From Prinia subflava (Eukaryota > Chordata > Aves > Passeriformes > Cisticolidae): DNA of 64,000 bases. The position numbers and the translations under genes were made by a program. Below are positions 24,831-38,694 of this stretch, in pieces. The DNA is taken from positions 35,093,583 to 35,157,582 of the forward strand of contig NC_086253.1 in the NCBI RefSeq assembly GCF_021018805.1. The letters are read 5' to 3'. Each line of letters opens with the position of its first letter. The stretch's first letter is position 1. The notes beneath the pieces were generated by a model, which worked only from the letters and a program-made list of their open reading frames with translations, had not been told where the DNA came from and did no database searches.

Positions 24831-26745
24831 GTGACTTGGTATTAAATCTCATTAAATGAAAAAATCTCATATGTCTCATTAAAAGCATGGTACATGTCAT
24901 ACCTCAATTATGGTGGATATTATGGTGCTCTTACAACTGCATGGGTTAAAATGCCATTGAGGAAAATGATAAAAAAAATATTTAAAAAGACATCTAGCTC
25001 TGTCAAAAGCCCATTTTGCAAATACACTGAAAATAATTTTCAAGCTGAAATATTTTTAGAAAAAAAAAAAAGCCCATTGTTTAAAATTGAAAAGGATAAG
25101 TCTAATAGAAGTCCCATTAATGGTATTGAAATCTGAAACTTAAAATTCGATACTTTACTTTCCAGAGATACAGAAAATAATCAGAAATTGAGAAAGTAAA
25201 GGAAAAAAACACAGAAATCTGAGAGTGAGAAACTATTATTTAAAAAAGTCCATATATATAGAATATACAGATCTGTTAAGAAACTTTAAAGTCAGGAATA
25301 TAGTTTCAGATGGCTGAAATATTTGCCTTTAATATTAGACATTTACCCAAAATAATGAAGAAAGTAATGTACAAATCAAACACAAAAATCAATTAAGATG
25401 CCCTAAAAAATTATCTGTCACAAAGTTACAGTATTTCTCTTGGTATTTGTCTTACACTGAAATCTTTGTTTCATTAGAAGAAAATAAGGAAAAAATTATC
25501 TAAAGTATATATTTTACATCACACTTTCAGTCTGGTTTTAAACACTGTTTACTTCTTGCACGCCTGAAATAACTTCCATAGTTTTTTTACTCTAGCAAGG
25601 ATAAAAATATGTATTACTCATCCCAGCTTCACTAAAGCCTACACAGAATATTTGTTACCATCCAGAGGCCTGAAATCATATCCTTGCTGCCCTATGTTTT
25701 TGTCACTGGGTATAAATAGGGTGAGTGGGGTCATTGACAATCTGTAATTGCATTTACAACCTCTGCAAGAAACAGAGATTGTGAATATAAACCCTGTGCC
25801 CCAAGACAACAAAAAAATGAGGAGCATTGTGGTAATGAGCTATAAATTCAGGCTTTTTCAAACAACTTCTGGTCTCTGAACTGTGGTAATTGAACAAGTT
25901 TTTAAGTCAAATATTCTGAGTGAATTCCAGATACTTTTTTTCTTTAAAGTATGAAACAATCCTCCTGGCTTTAGATAATAAATTTCTATTTGCTTCATGT
26001 GTTCAGCATTGAAAATACTTTTGAGAAGGATTAGGTGATAAACCCTATTGTATTTAATGGTGTAATGCTGGTACATAACATAATATTATTTTACATCCAA
26101 GGAAAATAAATCTTTGCCAAGTAGTATCAGGAAGGAAATTATTTCAAATGTAGATCACCATAATTTCTCGTTACACCATAAGAGAGGCAGTGTAAAGGAA
26201 TTAGTAGTCAGTGTGATATACTAGTGACTGTTGCATACAAAGAATATGAAGCTAAATGGAGAGTTGTTGCATTTGATTCTGGTCAGGGACTTCTCCAGTG
26301 TTTTAGAACAATATAGAAAGTACATTTATGCTTTCCATTCCCTCCCAGTGCACTGGATAGCTAAAGCAGCGGTGTTCTTTTTTCCCTACTTTAATCTTCA
26401 ACTGCGTTATAGTGATTTTCCTGAACAAACAACAGCAAATCAAAAGTCACTACATGGAGGGAGCCATCACCATCCGTGTGTAGGTTCCTTATAGGGATGT
26501 AATAATTTTTAAGCATAATATTAATTCAACATGACACTTTAAAGGGCAAGAAATATTGTAGTAGGTTAGGAACTTAAAGTAAAACCAGGAAAACATTTCC
26601 TTCATGTATATTCTCACTACTTGTACAAATATATGTCTGCAGAAATATCAAAACCATTAGCAAATGAATTTTATGTCTAAGAATACCCCTTTTTATTGTG
26701 ACCATAAGCTTTGTACTAAAATTAAACAGTTGTAATGGAAATGCT

Positions 26746-26746
26746 A

Positions 26747-26777
<31 letters not shown>

Positions 26778-26885
26778 CAAAACAAAACAAAACAAAAAAC
26801 AAAAAAACAAAACAAAACAAAAAAAAAAAACAAAACAAAAAAAAACAAACAAACAAACAAAAAAAAACAAACAAAAAAACCCCCC
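26746..26885 (+). repeat. (AAAAC)n microsatellite with decayed end
   Basis: About eight clean AAAAC units are followed by irregular A-runs with AAAAC and AAAC units, ending in a CCCCC run. The total is about 140 bp. It gives a lysine/asparagine/threonine-rich frame on the plus strand and a phenylalanine/cysteine-rich one on the minus strand; neither is a gene. Confidence 0.95.
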
Positions 26886-27666
26886 TCAAGGTCAAGAATC
26901 ATACAGAGCTTTAAAAATATTTGGTGGTAACTGTGCTGAAAAATATCAACTCAGTTTTCAATCAAGCCCAAAATTTTCCTCTGTTTAATGTTATGGTTCC
27001 TCAAACACATCATTCCAAAACAATGTTGAATTTTCTAAGACACTGAAGAGACTGGGGTTTCAGATATGTAATGTGTTGTGAAAGACCACGAAACAAGTCT
27101 CTCCTGAATTGCTATAAAGATCCTTTTCAAGACCTTTAATATATATGTACTTCTGAAATGATGTCATGGTTTAATTTAAGGGAAAGGCAGAAAGAAAATG
27201 AAAGGGCATGATTCTTCAAGCTGATTTTGAGGCCACTCAAATAGCCAGAGCAAATTCCTGGTCTTTGTTTCATCTTCATGACTTTCAAAATGCATTCCAA
27301 TTCAATTAAAATTTTTGAAAAATGCTACACTTCAGAGTTGGTTATGAATAACTTTATATGATGCTTTAAAATAAGAAATACGTTACACCCTGCATTTTCT
27401 TTTTCAGACTCTGCAACAGCTAATTTGTCAGAAAATTCTGGTAAAAGACAGTAGAGATACAGATCTGTGCTACAGATGATGGTTTGCTACAAATACTGAT
27501 AAACACTCATGACCTACAGTAGTTTGATAAATGTCAGAGAATCAACATTCTACAATGAATTGTAAGAGATAAGTTTACTTTTTAAAAATTCACACCAAAG
27601 AGGCTTTTTCTATATCACTTTCATTATGTACACACCATACTTCTTTAAAAACATTTTTAGACAGCA

Positions 27667-27698
27667 TTCAGCTGTAGATATTCTTTTCTACAGCTGAA
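27667..27698. other. Perfect inverted repeat, 12-bp stem, 8-nt loop
   Basis: TTCAGCTGTAGA at 27667-27678 is exactly complementary to TCTACAGCTGAA at 27687-27698, with loop TATTCTTT. A further GAC/GTC pairing at 27660-27662 and 27101-like distance on the other side (27701-27703) could extend it past an internal loop. The stem contains two CAGCTG E-box words. No function is implied by sequence alone. Confidence 0.8.
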
Positions 27699-28907
27699 CA
27701 GTCAAAGTGTTAAAATTGCCATAACTAGAGCAAAGAAAATCCTTCCTCATCATGTAGCTGAAATTCCAGTGTAATTGAACTGTGGTCCATTAAAGGATAT
27801 TACAGACCTGAATGCAGAGAAGGAAAGAAAACAAAGGAAGGAATACATGAAAGAAAACCCATCTGTTGACCTGATCAAAAACAAAATTTAATAAAATTTA
27901 AGAAAAATACAATTGATTCCTTTTTGATTCTTGAAGCCAAAAATGCAGTATTTGTCACTGTTTTACAATGTAATTCTTTTTTCCTTCCAGACAGTCAGTG
28001 TAAAGCTAGGAATAGTAAATACGGCTTCCCTTTTAGAAAATAGTAATAATCCTAAAAACCATGATCCATTTAGTGTTCAGAAGCAATTGACTGTCTGAAT
28101 AATTACAGCTCAGACCAGTATGCTATGTTCCTCTTCTATATCACAACATTGCTACTATTATTAGTAGAACACATTAAGTAACTTTCACTTATTTCATCAG
28201 GAGATGCTAGCTGCTTAACACTTCTAAATTCAAGTACAGTTATTCTGGCATGCAGATCTAAATGTAGGATTTTTGACTTAAGTATCCTTTTTTAAAAAAA
28301 AGGAATCCTGCATAATCAAAATACTGTTGTTCATTTACCACTGTGCAAAAACAAGCTCATGTCTCCCTCCCAGCACTGCTTGCATAAAAATCTCCCATTA
28401 ACTGGAAACATTATACCTTGGTTAACCCAGAATTTGATTGCCTTGTGATGTCATGAATTTTCCAAATGAGTAGGACCTACTCGATTTAACTTCTGCTTCA
28501 CTGTGTACAATTATGTTGTGTGATGCCCAGTGTTACAAATGCTTCACAGCTAACAATGATATCAAGAATTGTTCTTCATATACCTATCTATGGTCTTTCA
28601 TCAGAATGGCTTGAGAAGTACAGACACAGAATGACAGCAGGAGCTTTGAAATAAAGACACAGATTGAAACCAGAAACTTACAGACAACTCAATCACAGTC
28701 AACTTCTGGTTATTTGTAGAAAAATAAAAAAAAGTATTAAGAAAAAGCAGTTTCAAGGGTAATAAGTAGATGAAGAGCAAGAACCCATATATGTAAAACA
28801 CAGCAAATACATACAGTGACTGAGAGCATGCTAAAAAACCATAATGTCCCCAAGGAGACACTGAAGAGAAGAAGAAACCATATTCATTAAGCATTATAAC
28901 TCCTTGA

Positions 28908-28923
28908 GGGGAGGATCCTCCCC
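28908..28923. other. 16-bp perfect GC-rich palindrome
   Basis: GGGGAGGATCCTCCCC reads identically on both strands and stands out in an AT-rich setting. No related inverted repeat or transposon end is visible around it. Confidence 0.8.
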
Positions 28924-31272
28924 AACATGAAAATCATCCTTCTTCTACTGGAGGACTTGGGATGGTGCTAACTCATGCCAACCCTTTCCTCTAAGACAGA
29001 AGCCACCAGCCTCAGGAGTCAGGGTAGCTAGGTGAACATAGCCCTAGGAAAAGAGGTAGATACTAGAAAGAGTTTTTTTAGTCTTAAGCAAATCTAATTT
29101 AAAATAAAAGCATCCCTATTTGTAAATGGACTACAAATAATGCTTTGAACAAATTTTTAAGACTTGAACAGATGGTATATTCTCTGCATTGCACAGCTGG
29201 TGTGACTCTTTGGCCTCACACAAACTGCAGCCGGTTAAGAACAGGCATCTGAGGGAGAATACACACAGCCTAGTCTTGGGAGACAACTAACTGGTTGCCA
29301 AAAACAAATTTTATAAGAGAAGAACTATCAGCTTGAGAACAAAGTCTGTACAGATGAGACGGGAGAACTTATCCTAACAGAGAAGATTTGTCAAGTGTGA
29401 GAGGCTCATGCTTTTAAAGATAAAGAGGAAGATCATAATAGGAACATAAATGAAGTAAAATCTGAACAAAACCAATCACATAAAAAGGGGGTGAACATGC
29501 CTTTACTATTTGCGGACTACTGGAAGAAAGTGATCTTTAGGCTGTGCATGTAATGCATATGATAAAATCAGATTATACCAGTGAAAATGAAATTTTATTG
29601 AAAAAAATTGAAAGCTAGCACATTATTAAGAATATAGGGTAAAAATATGTTCATTTGAATACAAGAATACAACAATTTCGATACTATGTACATTGCCACT
29701 TACTTACTAGAAGGAAGCACCATGCAATGCAGCTACAGAAAGCAGTTCTTGGCAGGCATAATGAAATGTGAAATTCAATAGACACTTTGATGACTAAATC
29801 TCAAACCACAATATTGATTAAAAGCAATGTATTTGGAATACCAGGAAGTAAAAAAGACTACTTCAGAAGCTACAATGATTATAGGTACCATTTTGCATAT
29901 GTCACTTACAGAATTAGAATCAGAGGAAGGGGGGATGGGCAAGAGGGTAATTATAGACTAAACCTCACACTTAGGCGATACTTTGAGAATTTAAATCCCA
30001 CCTATCTGAAATAAGCAATTGCCTTCAGTTTTGCTTTGCTTTGATTTTTATTCATGTTTAGTTATGCATTATGGCTCCATTTCCTCCTGACAGACACTCT
30101 TGACAGCTTACATAGTGTGCCGAGTTGTTCCTACAACCACCAGTGAAGCAGACATGCACTATCTCTGAAACAGAGGCATGACTGAAAATAGGACCTCTAG
30201 ATACAAACAACAAGAGAGGGAAAAGAAGGCTTGTTTTCAGCTTTAATTTGTTTTACTCAGTTGAAACGTGATAGAATGAATAAGAATAGATAGCATAAGA
30301 ATCAAATGTCAAAACCCTATAAATCAAAATATCTCAGGCATGTATCATTACTCTTGTCTGGCTTACCAATTCAAACCTGGGGTGGCAAGCAAGAATTCTC
30401 TTCTGCAAAAAGAAGTTAAAGAAATAAACTGGAAAATGTAGAAGTTTTGAAATTCACCAAATATACACTTGCTTCATTACTTGTGCTATTAAATAATGTC
30501 TAATTACATAATAGTGCTGCTTTGGCAATAACAATTCTTATCTCAATTTTAAGAGTGGCAGGAGTCAACTTTTTCAGTTGGGTATTTTATTTTATCTCCT
30601 TAAATTACTTTTACTGGATCACAGAAATTTGCAATATTAATACTTTTTTTTTCCAGGTAGAATAATGTAATATCTTTAAAGGAGTTCAGAGTTCAACTGT
30701 TAAATTATGTAGCATAAAAGCATAGCTTGTCCTTTATCTCTGATATTTTTTGTGTTCTTAGGTTACTGCCTACTGACTAACTAGCTGCAGTTCACAAATT
30801 ATGTAACAGTTTGAAACATATTACACTCATTTTCTCAAGCCTTTTCTATAAATGAGCATCTTAAAAATGGTGTACCAGAAGGTTGAACTGTGAAATAACA
30901 GAAAGCTCCAAAACACATTTGTAACATGTAACTGAGGATAGTAGAGTGTTTTAAAGAGAAACCCTCACTGTACAGGGTAAAGAACAGCCAAAGGGGATGT
31001 TTTTTAAATGCCTTAAGTTTTAGCTTTCATGTTTTTCAAATTCTGTGCTGCTTAAGTGTAGTTCTGAGACTCGTATTAAGTGTTAGTGAGCTCTCTTCAC
31101 AGAGCAGGTAGACAAAACAAATCCTTTCCTGCTGAAGACCAAGGACAGATTTCAGGCCCAAAAGCATAAACAATGGTGGGCTGAAGGGAGGAACAAGAAG
31201 GGTGGGACCTCACAACCTGAAGCTGTAATTGGACAATTAAACCCCAATATGACCAAATATTAGACCAAAACT

Positions 31273-31280
31273 TATAAAAA
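31273..31280 (+). promoter_or_regulatory. TATA box of the LTR
   Basis: TATAAAAA lies about 108 bases ahead of the poly(A) signal of the same LTR, which is a normal R-region spacing. There is no evidence that it is active. Confidence 0.55.
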
Positions 31281-31387
31281 TGTAAGATCTCATGACCGGT
31301 CAGCCATTTTGTGGCTATTCTTAGTCCACCTTGGGTGTATCCCTGATCAGACCCTGTCCTGCCCAAGGTATATCCTGGAGGCCTTTC

Positions 31388-31393
31388 AATAAA
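31388..31393 (+). promoter_or_regulatory. Poly(A) signal of the LTR
   Basis: AATAAA followed by ATAACTATTTTATTCTCT, consistent with the R/U5 junction of the LTR at 31081-31454. Confidence 0.6.
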
Positions 31394-31593
31394 TAACTAT
31401 TTTATTCTCTAGCTCTGTCCAGCCTCTGTTTCAGGTCAACCTTCCAAGGTATCACTTTAAGGAAAAATAAATTTAAAATCTTGTACCTTGAGCTGGGGAG
31501 CAATGAAGATGTGGGAAGGGTACAATTAAAGGGTAGGGTACAATTCCTCTGGTAGAGGCTACAGCTTTTCTGTCTCCTGCTGAGTTTCCCACT

Positions 31594-31790
31594 CATGGAA
31601 TCACTTAGGTTGGAAAAGACTGAAGAATCAAGTTCAACCACAAAACTAACATTGCCAAGACCACCTCTAAACCATGTCCCCTAGTGTCACACCTACACGT
31701 CTTTAAAATACCTCTGAGTGAATTAACCACTTCCCTGAGCAGCCTGTTCCAGAGCCTGATAACTGGTTTTGTGTAGAAAAAACCAAAAGG
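31594..31790 (-). mobile_element. CR1 LINE, 3' end fragment
   Basis: On the minus strand this carries the CR1 3' end. On the plus strand it reads 'tggaatcacttaggttggaaaagac', 'aagttcaaccaca', 'cattgccaagacc', 'ctaaaccatgtcccc', 'ctacacgtctttaaaatacctc' and 'aaccacttccctgagcagcctgttcc'. Similarity fades after about 31785. The sequence from there to about 31930 is not recognised and may be diverged CR1 or something older. The 125-codon minus-strand frame overlapping it is not a gene. Confidence 0.9.
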
Positions 31791-34700
31791 CCCAGGAGAT
31801 TTAAGCACTTTTTCCCCTGGGAGCAGGAGCTCCCAAACCAGTTTGCTCCATAACACTTGCTGGAACTCAGGTGCATGACAAGATTCAGACAAAACCATAT
31901 GAAAATGCACACATCCTGAATCCCAAACATAGGGGGGATGGTGGTAATTGTTATACAGAGAGATTAAATAAGCAAAACTCAAAGATAGAAGATAGTAGTA
32001 GATAGTAGAGAAGATAGTAATGCTGCTTACTGACAGAGACTGCTACTTTTTTCTCTCAATGCATTGTAGAAATTTAAATTTTAATCTGAACTGATATGCC
32101 AAATGCCAACAAGAAAAGGCAGATTAGATTCCTGTCTTTTGCCACTGCTGGGCAAGTGAGGTTAGCATGAGAATTTCTATAGTCAGTTCCTGTTCCTGAG
32201 TAGAGTATTTAAGTAAATCTAACTAATGAGACTAAGTTGTCAGAAGCAGCAGTTTATATTAAAAGAAACCCAACAAAATCCCTAAAATAGAAAAAAGCAA
32301 CAGAAGCTCTGGGATTTATTCCTTTTTTATAAAATTTCAAAAGAAGAATTTTCCTACTAAGATGCTTTACTTAATAGATATGGAGTGAGAAAACATTTAC
32401 AAATTTTTATACAGTTCTAAGTGTTGGTTTGATGCTAGACTGTGCAAAGTTCTGAAAACAAAAGAAAAACCCCCTGAATATTTTTTCTCTTTGAATGAGT
32501 CAGGATAAAATTATTTAACTGTACATATTTTAGACTGATGATACTGAATCAAGTCGTGTCTGTACGTAAAGATACCACAAATAGAAAGTAATTGATTTTT
32601 CATAAATCAATTTTTTTTAATAGGATTGAGTCTCCAAGAACAGGCCAAGGGAAGTTCACTTGTCTAATCAGTAAATATTTATGTAATTTAGTATATATTT
32701 CATGTGAATTACATATTGAATCCATACGCATGGCAATAGACCAGAACTCTAATTCTATTTTCCATATTTAACTACTGAGCCCAAACCAGGTCTTTCTCTT
32801 CAGTTTACTGTGCCTGGAATTTCAATTCAACCGGACAGGAAGAAATTAGCGTTGCCTGGTATAACTCCCTACTAATGAGTATGACTCTCCCTAGATGAAA
32901 GGTAAGAATTTCTGTTTGCATGGAAAACTTGCCAGGGTTCTGTTATAGTCACTCACAGGAGTCTGGAGTACAGTAAGTAGAATGCATATTAATTGTACCC
33001 TTCAGGGACAGATGTGCTATTACATTTTTAAAAAGGTAACCCCAGTTCCAAATCCTAAAGAAAGAAACAAGAACAAAGTTTAGTCACTTGAAGTAGCATT
33101 AGTCCTAAACCATGAGAGGATTAGAAATTCCGTCACTTCACTACCATTTTCACCATACCCTAGGATTTCCTGATGATTAACTACAGGTTAATGTCTGCTC
33201 CATACATTTTTGACTGGATCTCATTCAGAGGGGCTTAACTTTTTTTGTGCACTATATAGGCAATGCAGATCTCTACAGACGGTTCTGAGTATTAGCTTTT
33301 GCAATGTCTAAGTATGTTTATGGATCCTGCCTGAAATAATTCTGTCTGCTGGATGATGTCATCTCCTAAATTGCATTGATTTTTCTTGAAACTAGTTTTC
33401 CAAGACACTTCACTCCTTTGAAAACCACTATATAAGTCTTTCAAGAGAATCTCCTGACCCTCATCTCTTTTTCATCACAACATCTTTTTCTGTCTTAAAG
33501 AAAGAGAAGTAGTCACATAGATAAAAGTGCTAGTGGTGGGAACGGTATTTTTTCTCCTAATAGAAACACACCTGCTTGACAAATGAGGTTTTAAACAAAA
33601 TAGATGATACATGCTTGAATTCATAATTCTTCCTAATGCATAGGCAAAATAATTTCAACTGAAATAGTACTTACTATATCTCCTGTAAGGAAAAAAAAAA
33701 CTTAGGCAATAAGCCATGCAATAAATAAATATTTTAACATCCATACCCTCAAGGCACTTCCATCACATTTTACCAGGAAGAGCAATATTTAAATTGTCCG
33801 ATATAGACAGGATTGCCCCAAAACTGAATACACACGATTGCTCAACTATGTTAGAGAAATAGGATTAAAAAAAGTACTTTTATTTTTCCATTTTTTACTG
33901 AAATTCAGAAAAAAAATCTCTACTTGTATTTTTCAAGAGGTAAAAAATTCTCTTCCACATTGTTTTGTACATTGAAATGGCTATAAGCTGCATCAATATA
34001 ATAATGGAATCAGAAGGATAGAAAGCTATCTTCTTTGGAAATAATTGCCCTCAGGATTCAACTAGCATCCCTGAAGTAATCCACTGCAATGAAATGTATT
34101 CCTTTTGCTTTCAATTATCTCTAAAACTTTACATGGCCCAGAATTACAGAAGTAGGGGGCAAACTCACATTGCCATAACCCCCTGTACAAGATACAGTAT
34201 GCCCGTCCTTGCATACCATGCACTCATGACATAATATGAAAGAATAAAGTTGATACTTGCCCTTTCCTGTCCCTGTCCTTGGATTGTAGCACTGTTGTCA
34301 ATACAAGTTGTACTCAAGGAGGAGCACAAGATACTGTTTAACTCTCTTCTAAGCATCTCACGTCAGACTTGAAAGGCTCTATTCCTTTTATCTTTTGTCC
34401 TCCTTTCCTATCATGCATGTGTTGCATACACGTGTTCACTGTACTTGTGTAGGGAAACATATCTATATGTGTCAAAACTTAACTGGATGGAATACTTTGC
34501 ATCTGGAGACTTCATAAAAACAGAACTCATTTAAAGTTCATCCTAAAATAAACCTCATACTTGGGAAATAATATTATGTACAAATTAAAGTCATGCCTTA
34601 GAGTAGCAGGAATTGATGGCCATTTTTCTATCCCAATTAGAATAATTCATAATATACAGTACATCCTGTCAGGTACAATGTGCTGACATCTTTACATGAA

Positions 34701-35509
34701 AGGACAAAAAGAGTAATACATAACAATAAACTCCCAGGACAGCATCAATTAACACTGCCACACTAAGCAGTTCTTCTTACTTATCTTACGAGAGTGGCTT
34801 ATTTAATAAACAAAACAAGACTTCTCAAGAGGATTGTAATGTCATTAGTTCTATTCTTCCTTTAACCTCCTATGCTGAATAGGGCTTTTTTTTTCCATAG
34901 TTAGATGTACCTGTCAGAAATGTGACATGTATTTTCTCATCCTGATACTTTATGTCCTTCAATGATGATTCTCCTAGGCACTCTCAGTGGCATTCAGATA
35001 GGACCTTGAAGTATGGCACCCTCTCTTTCCCCTCCTTTGTGCTCTTTTTAGCCCGCTTTTTTTTAATCTTTTCCATATTTTTCACCTCTAAGGTTCTTTT
35101 TTTCCTACTTTTACTGAAATATTTTCACTCAGCCAATAATCACTCTGCCAATTTAAATCTTGGCATGATCAAAGTCTACTCACTTAGGAAAGTAACAAAT
35201 TACCTCATCAATTATATTTTTATATAAAGACAAGACCTGAAAAGAAAAATAAAAGTGGAACAAACTTGGCAACATATCTGCACACATAAAAAACATCAGA
35301 CATTTTATGATGTGATTCCCTTCATAATTTCCAAAGTAGAATAGACTACTCAAAATTTGGAGTTTTTGGATGAATCTAAGCATTGCAGGTGTCAAGAGAG
35401 AGCTAGATAGCACATTGAGGCATAAGGAAAGTGGCTTCCCATATCTCACAATGCCCTGGGATTTCAATCAAGAAGAAAAAAAATTCTAAAAGATTTTTTG
35501 AAAGAAAGT

Positions 35510-35588
35510 AAAAAAAAAAAAAAAAAACCCACACAAAAAACCCCCCACCAACCAACCAAACCCTCACACACACACAAAAAAACAAAGC
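35510..35588 (+). repeat. Poly(A) plus AAACCC/CCAACC/(CA)n tract
   Basis: An A18 run, then ACCCACAC, CCCCCCACC, two CCAA units, and a short CACACACACA ending in A. It combines all the elements of the recurring A-rich/C-run tract type. Confidence 0.9.
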
Positions 35589-38500
35589 CAAAATACTGAA
35601 AGGCTGAATATTTCAGGAATTCTTCTGGGGCATAAGACCGTGCCTGAAGTCCTTAGTCGCTCTGGGAATACAGCATGTTCTGAAATGAGCTTTGACTTTT
35701 TGTCTCGTCTTAGATACACCACCTACATGTTTTTGTCCCATAAATGTCCAGTACTCCAATGATATCTGGCACAATCCCCACAAACTTGAGGAACTTTCTC
35801 AGAACTTCTCCATTAATATCTGTAATTAATAAGCTGTGTTTTGGGAAGACAAACAAATTATGGGGAATTTTTTTAAGGCAGGGTAGGAAGCGTAGCTAAA
35901 TATTAATTGATATAGGATCTCTTATCCTGTCAGTGCATGCATTAAAACATATGCATATATTACATGTGGCAGATTCTTAAAATACCCAGTGTTTTAAAAT
36001 AAAGTAGGCACAGACTTGATGACTGGAACAATAAATAGTGCTCTTTTTTTCTCTCTGGGTAACAAATCAAAGTTTAGGGCAGATCACAATGTGCTTGTCA
36101 TCCTCTCTAACTTGATGACTTAAAAATAACAAATTTAGTGAAAACTTGTCCTCTGTTACATGTGTCCTTGAGAGACAAGAATATTTTCTGTAAGGGTGGA
36201 CAGAAATTTTAAAAATCAACTATTTGTTTCAGGGGATGTAACTGAAGAACAATGAAGTACTAGAAACAGAGGTCTGAACACAATTTTACACTGAATTATT
36301 CCCCACAACTGAATGCAAATCAAATATATTATAAATCTAAAGAGTTCTCAAAATTAATTAAATCTTTGAAACTAAATTCAAATTTATATTTCTTAGAGGA
36401 ATGAAAGAAAGTCGTATCAAGTAATTTTTTTTTTAAATTTGAAGTTGGAAAGCTTTCATATTGAAAAAAAAGAATCCTAACCAAGTTTAATTTTCCAGTG
36501 GCTTAACAGTATTCTTTTAATCTTGCACAATGAAAAATATGGTAAAAAATGTTAAAGCTTTTAATATTTTATTTTCACACATAAATATTTTTGTTTCTGC
36601 AGTTACCAAATTAATTAAACCTATTCTTTTAATCAAGAGTAAAGTGAAAATTTTTCTTTTATATATAAACAGCTTCATGAACAGGAAGTCTATGTCGATT
36701 AATCCCATTTGCAATTCTTTATCAGCCAGATAATCAAAAAGAATTAACATTATTCCTTTTCTTTTTTGATAAACCAGAAGAAATGATCATTTGAAGTAAT
36801 TTTGAGGAGGTCCTTACCTTTGAAGTCTCTTGCAGTTTCTTTTGCCAGTCTGTTGAAAGGGGATATTTACCTGCTCAAAGAAGATAAGGTATTATTAGTG
36901 ATATCTCAGAATACCTACTGTAAGTAAACCACATTCATTAGTTAGTTAAATATATATGGATTAATCTTAATTATGTCCCCCTCTGTGTATTTCTCTGATT
37001 CTCATCAAGGAAGCTGCAGGGTTCACAAAATGTGATATGCTCTGAGAATTGTAAAAAGGTTAAAATAAATTATATCAATGTGATTCGAGTAGCTCCTAAG
37101 TGCTGACCTCCCACTTATTTTAGCATTTATGGGCAAAACATCTTTATTAGTCTAAGCATATTTCAGCACTTCTTTTAAGTGCTAGCAACAGAATTTTCAA
37201 CAATATCTGAAATCCATATGCTTACAGAGAACTTTATAGTCCAGCATTTTCTTGCATGCTTTTGCTTTCCTCTTCTCCTGCTCTCTCTTGTTTAGCACCT
37301 CTGGTATAAGTTCTGATGGATCAAGACTATTACTTATTTCTCTAATCGAATATTATCTTGCACAACAGCATTTTGACTCAGAGGTGTTATGACATTAAAG
37401 ATATGAAAATAAATACTGTGCAATTTAGCATGTGGTACTGTTGTATGGTGCATGCAAGGACCTAATTGTATTACCTATTTAGTAATCTATTTTAAAAAGT
37501 CCATTAAATTTTCTGCATCAAATGACTTATTCTGAACTTAGAAACTCAGGAAACACACAAAGAAACAAATCTATTTCCAGAGCTAAAATCAACTTATTTT
37601 GCATTCTCCTCATGACTTCAGTGATCACAGAATACATATTTTGTAGAAATCTCGCCTTATTTCCTGTTAGGTTGTAGCATTCGGAGGCATATCCCAACTG
37701 AATGGAAGTCTCATAAATGCAGCTTTCTGATAAGAGCACATCAAATTTACTGTCTCACTTCAGTGCATCTGTTGTTTTTCATTTCTTTTCATCATTTTAA
37801 AAGTACTGTAATGATAACTGAAACTTTCCTTTTTCCTTCAATGTGAAAACATGAAATAATGCCCCTAAGATTGCATATGCAGATGATAGTGTTTCATTCT
37901 ATTTCAAGAGCAAAATTTTCAGAAGGAGTCTTTTGGTAGAAAATATGCTGTTTTCATTTCTGCCACGAACAAAGTTTTTAGTGACAGTGGAAAGTACAAA
38001 GAGGGGTGAGGAGAAAAAAATATTATCTGTAAACATGAGAAGTGAACAAAGTTTTTTACTCCTTCCTATATTAATTAATACACTTGTAAGAGCCTTCATA
38101 TTTAGGCTACAAGCAATTTGCAGATAAATATCTTTTATGCTTTAAACTTATTTCAAAAAATAAGTTGCCAATATTTAGTAAAGAAATTATTATGTAGTAA
38201 AAAATGGGGCAGATTTACCACTGCAGGTAAAAATGGTGTAAAAACTACTCTGTGTCAGTATGTCAGCGTTTATAATCTGAAACACCAAGAAATATAAGAT
38301 GGATAAGAAAAAGGAATTTAGTTTCACTTAAAACACTGTTATGCAATTTGAATGTCATGAAAAGATTCAGTGGCTTCCCATTTCTGCTCAGAAAGTTTGA
38401 GAACCATATTTCAGCAGAAGGACATTCAGCATTAAAACTTGTTCATGACTTAATAAGGCTTTTGTCCCTTATCTTTGAACCATTCAAGACCTTAGCAACA

Positions 38501-38665
38501 GCTATAAATTTTTACTGCAATAACGTAATTAATTATCTGCTACTGAATATTCCAAAAGAAGCAGAAAATACTGAGATGAAATTTCAGATACGCACAAATA
38601 ATGAAGACAAGTGCTGGAATTATAGTTTGGGATATAAGCACCATTTTGAAGGAGTATTGTTTTTA

Positions 38666-38694
38666 TAAATCAAGTATTTCTAAATCAAGTATTT
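38666..38694. repeat. Tandem duplication, 15-bp period
   Basis: TAAATCAAGTATTT at 38666-38679 is repeated exactly at 38681-38694. Confidence 0.85.

Larger units (their letters stand above)
24831..31080. other. Unique sequence, no gene seen
   Basis: It contains an AAAAC repeat, a perfect hairpin and a GC-rich palindrome, listed separately. Open frames are under 100 codons. The longest ones overlap the AAAAC repeat or show no family resemblance. Confidence 0.6.
31081..31454 (+). mobile_element. Solo LTR of an endogenous retrovirus
   Basis: About 374 bp beginning TGTTAGTGAGC and ending AAGGTATCA, so it has the canonical TG...CA ends. It has a TATA-like TATAAAAA at 31273-31280, AATAAA at 31388-31393, and a U5-like end rich in CTCTGTCCAGCCTCTG. 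I know this end from avian LTRs, though I cannot name the family safely. No internal retroviral sequence adjoins. TTAAG occurs just before the 5' end (31076-31080) and again at 31457-31461, two bases beyond the 3' end, so a target duplication is possible but not exact. Moderate decay and few CpG suggest an old insertion. Confidence 0.8.

Noticed and set aside
30640..30660. T-run followed by CCAGGTAG as a splice acceptor
   Set aside because: No open, conserved-looking exon follows and no donor pairs with it in a sensible frame.
32590..32612. 9-bp-stem hairpin AATTGATTT...AAATCAATT
   Set aside because: Stems of this length are expected several times by chance in this AT-rich window.
38348..38668. 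106-codon open frame
   Set aside because: No recognisable similarity; length within chance expectation.
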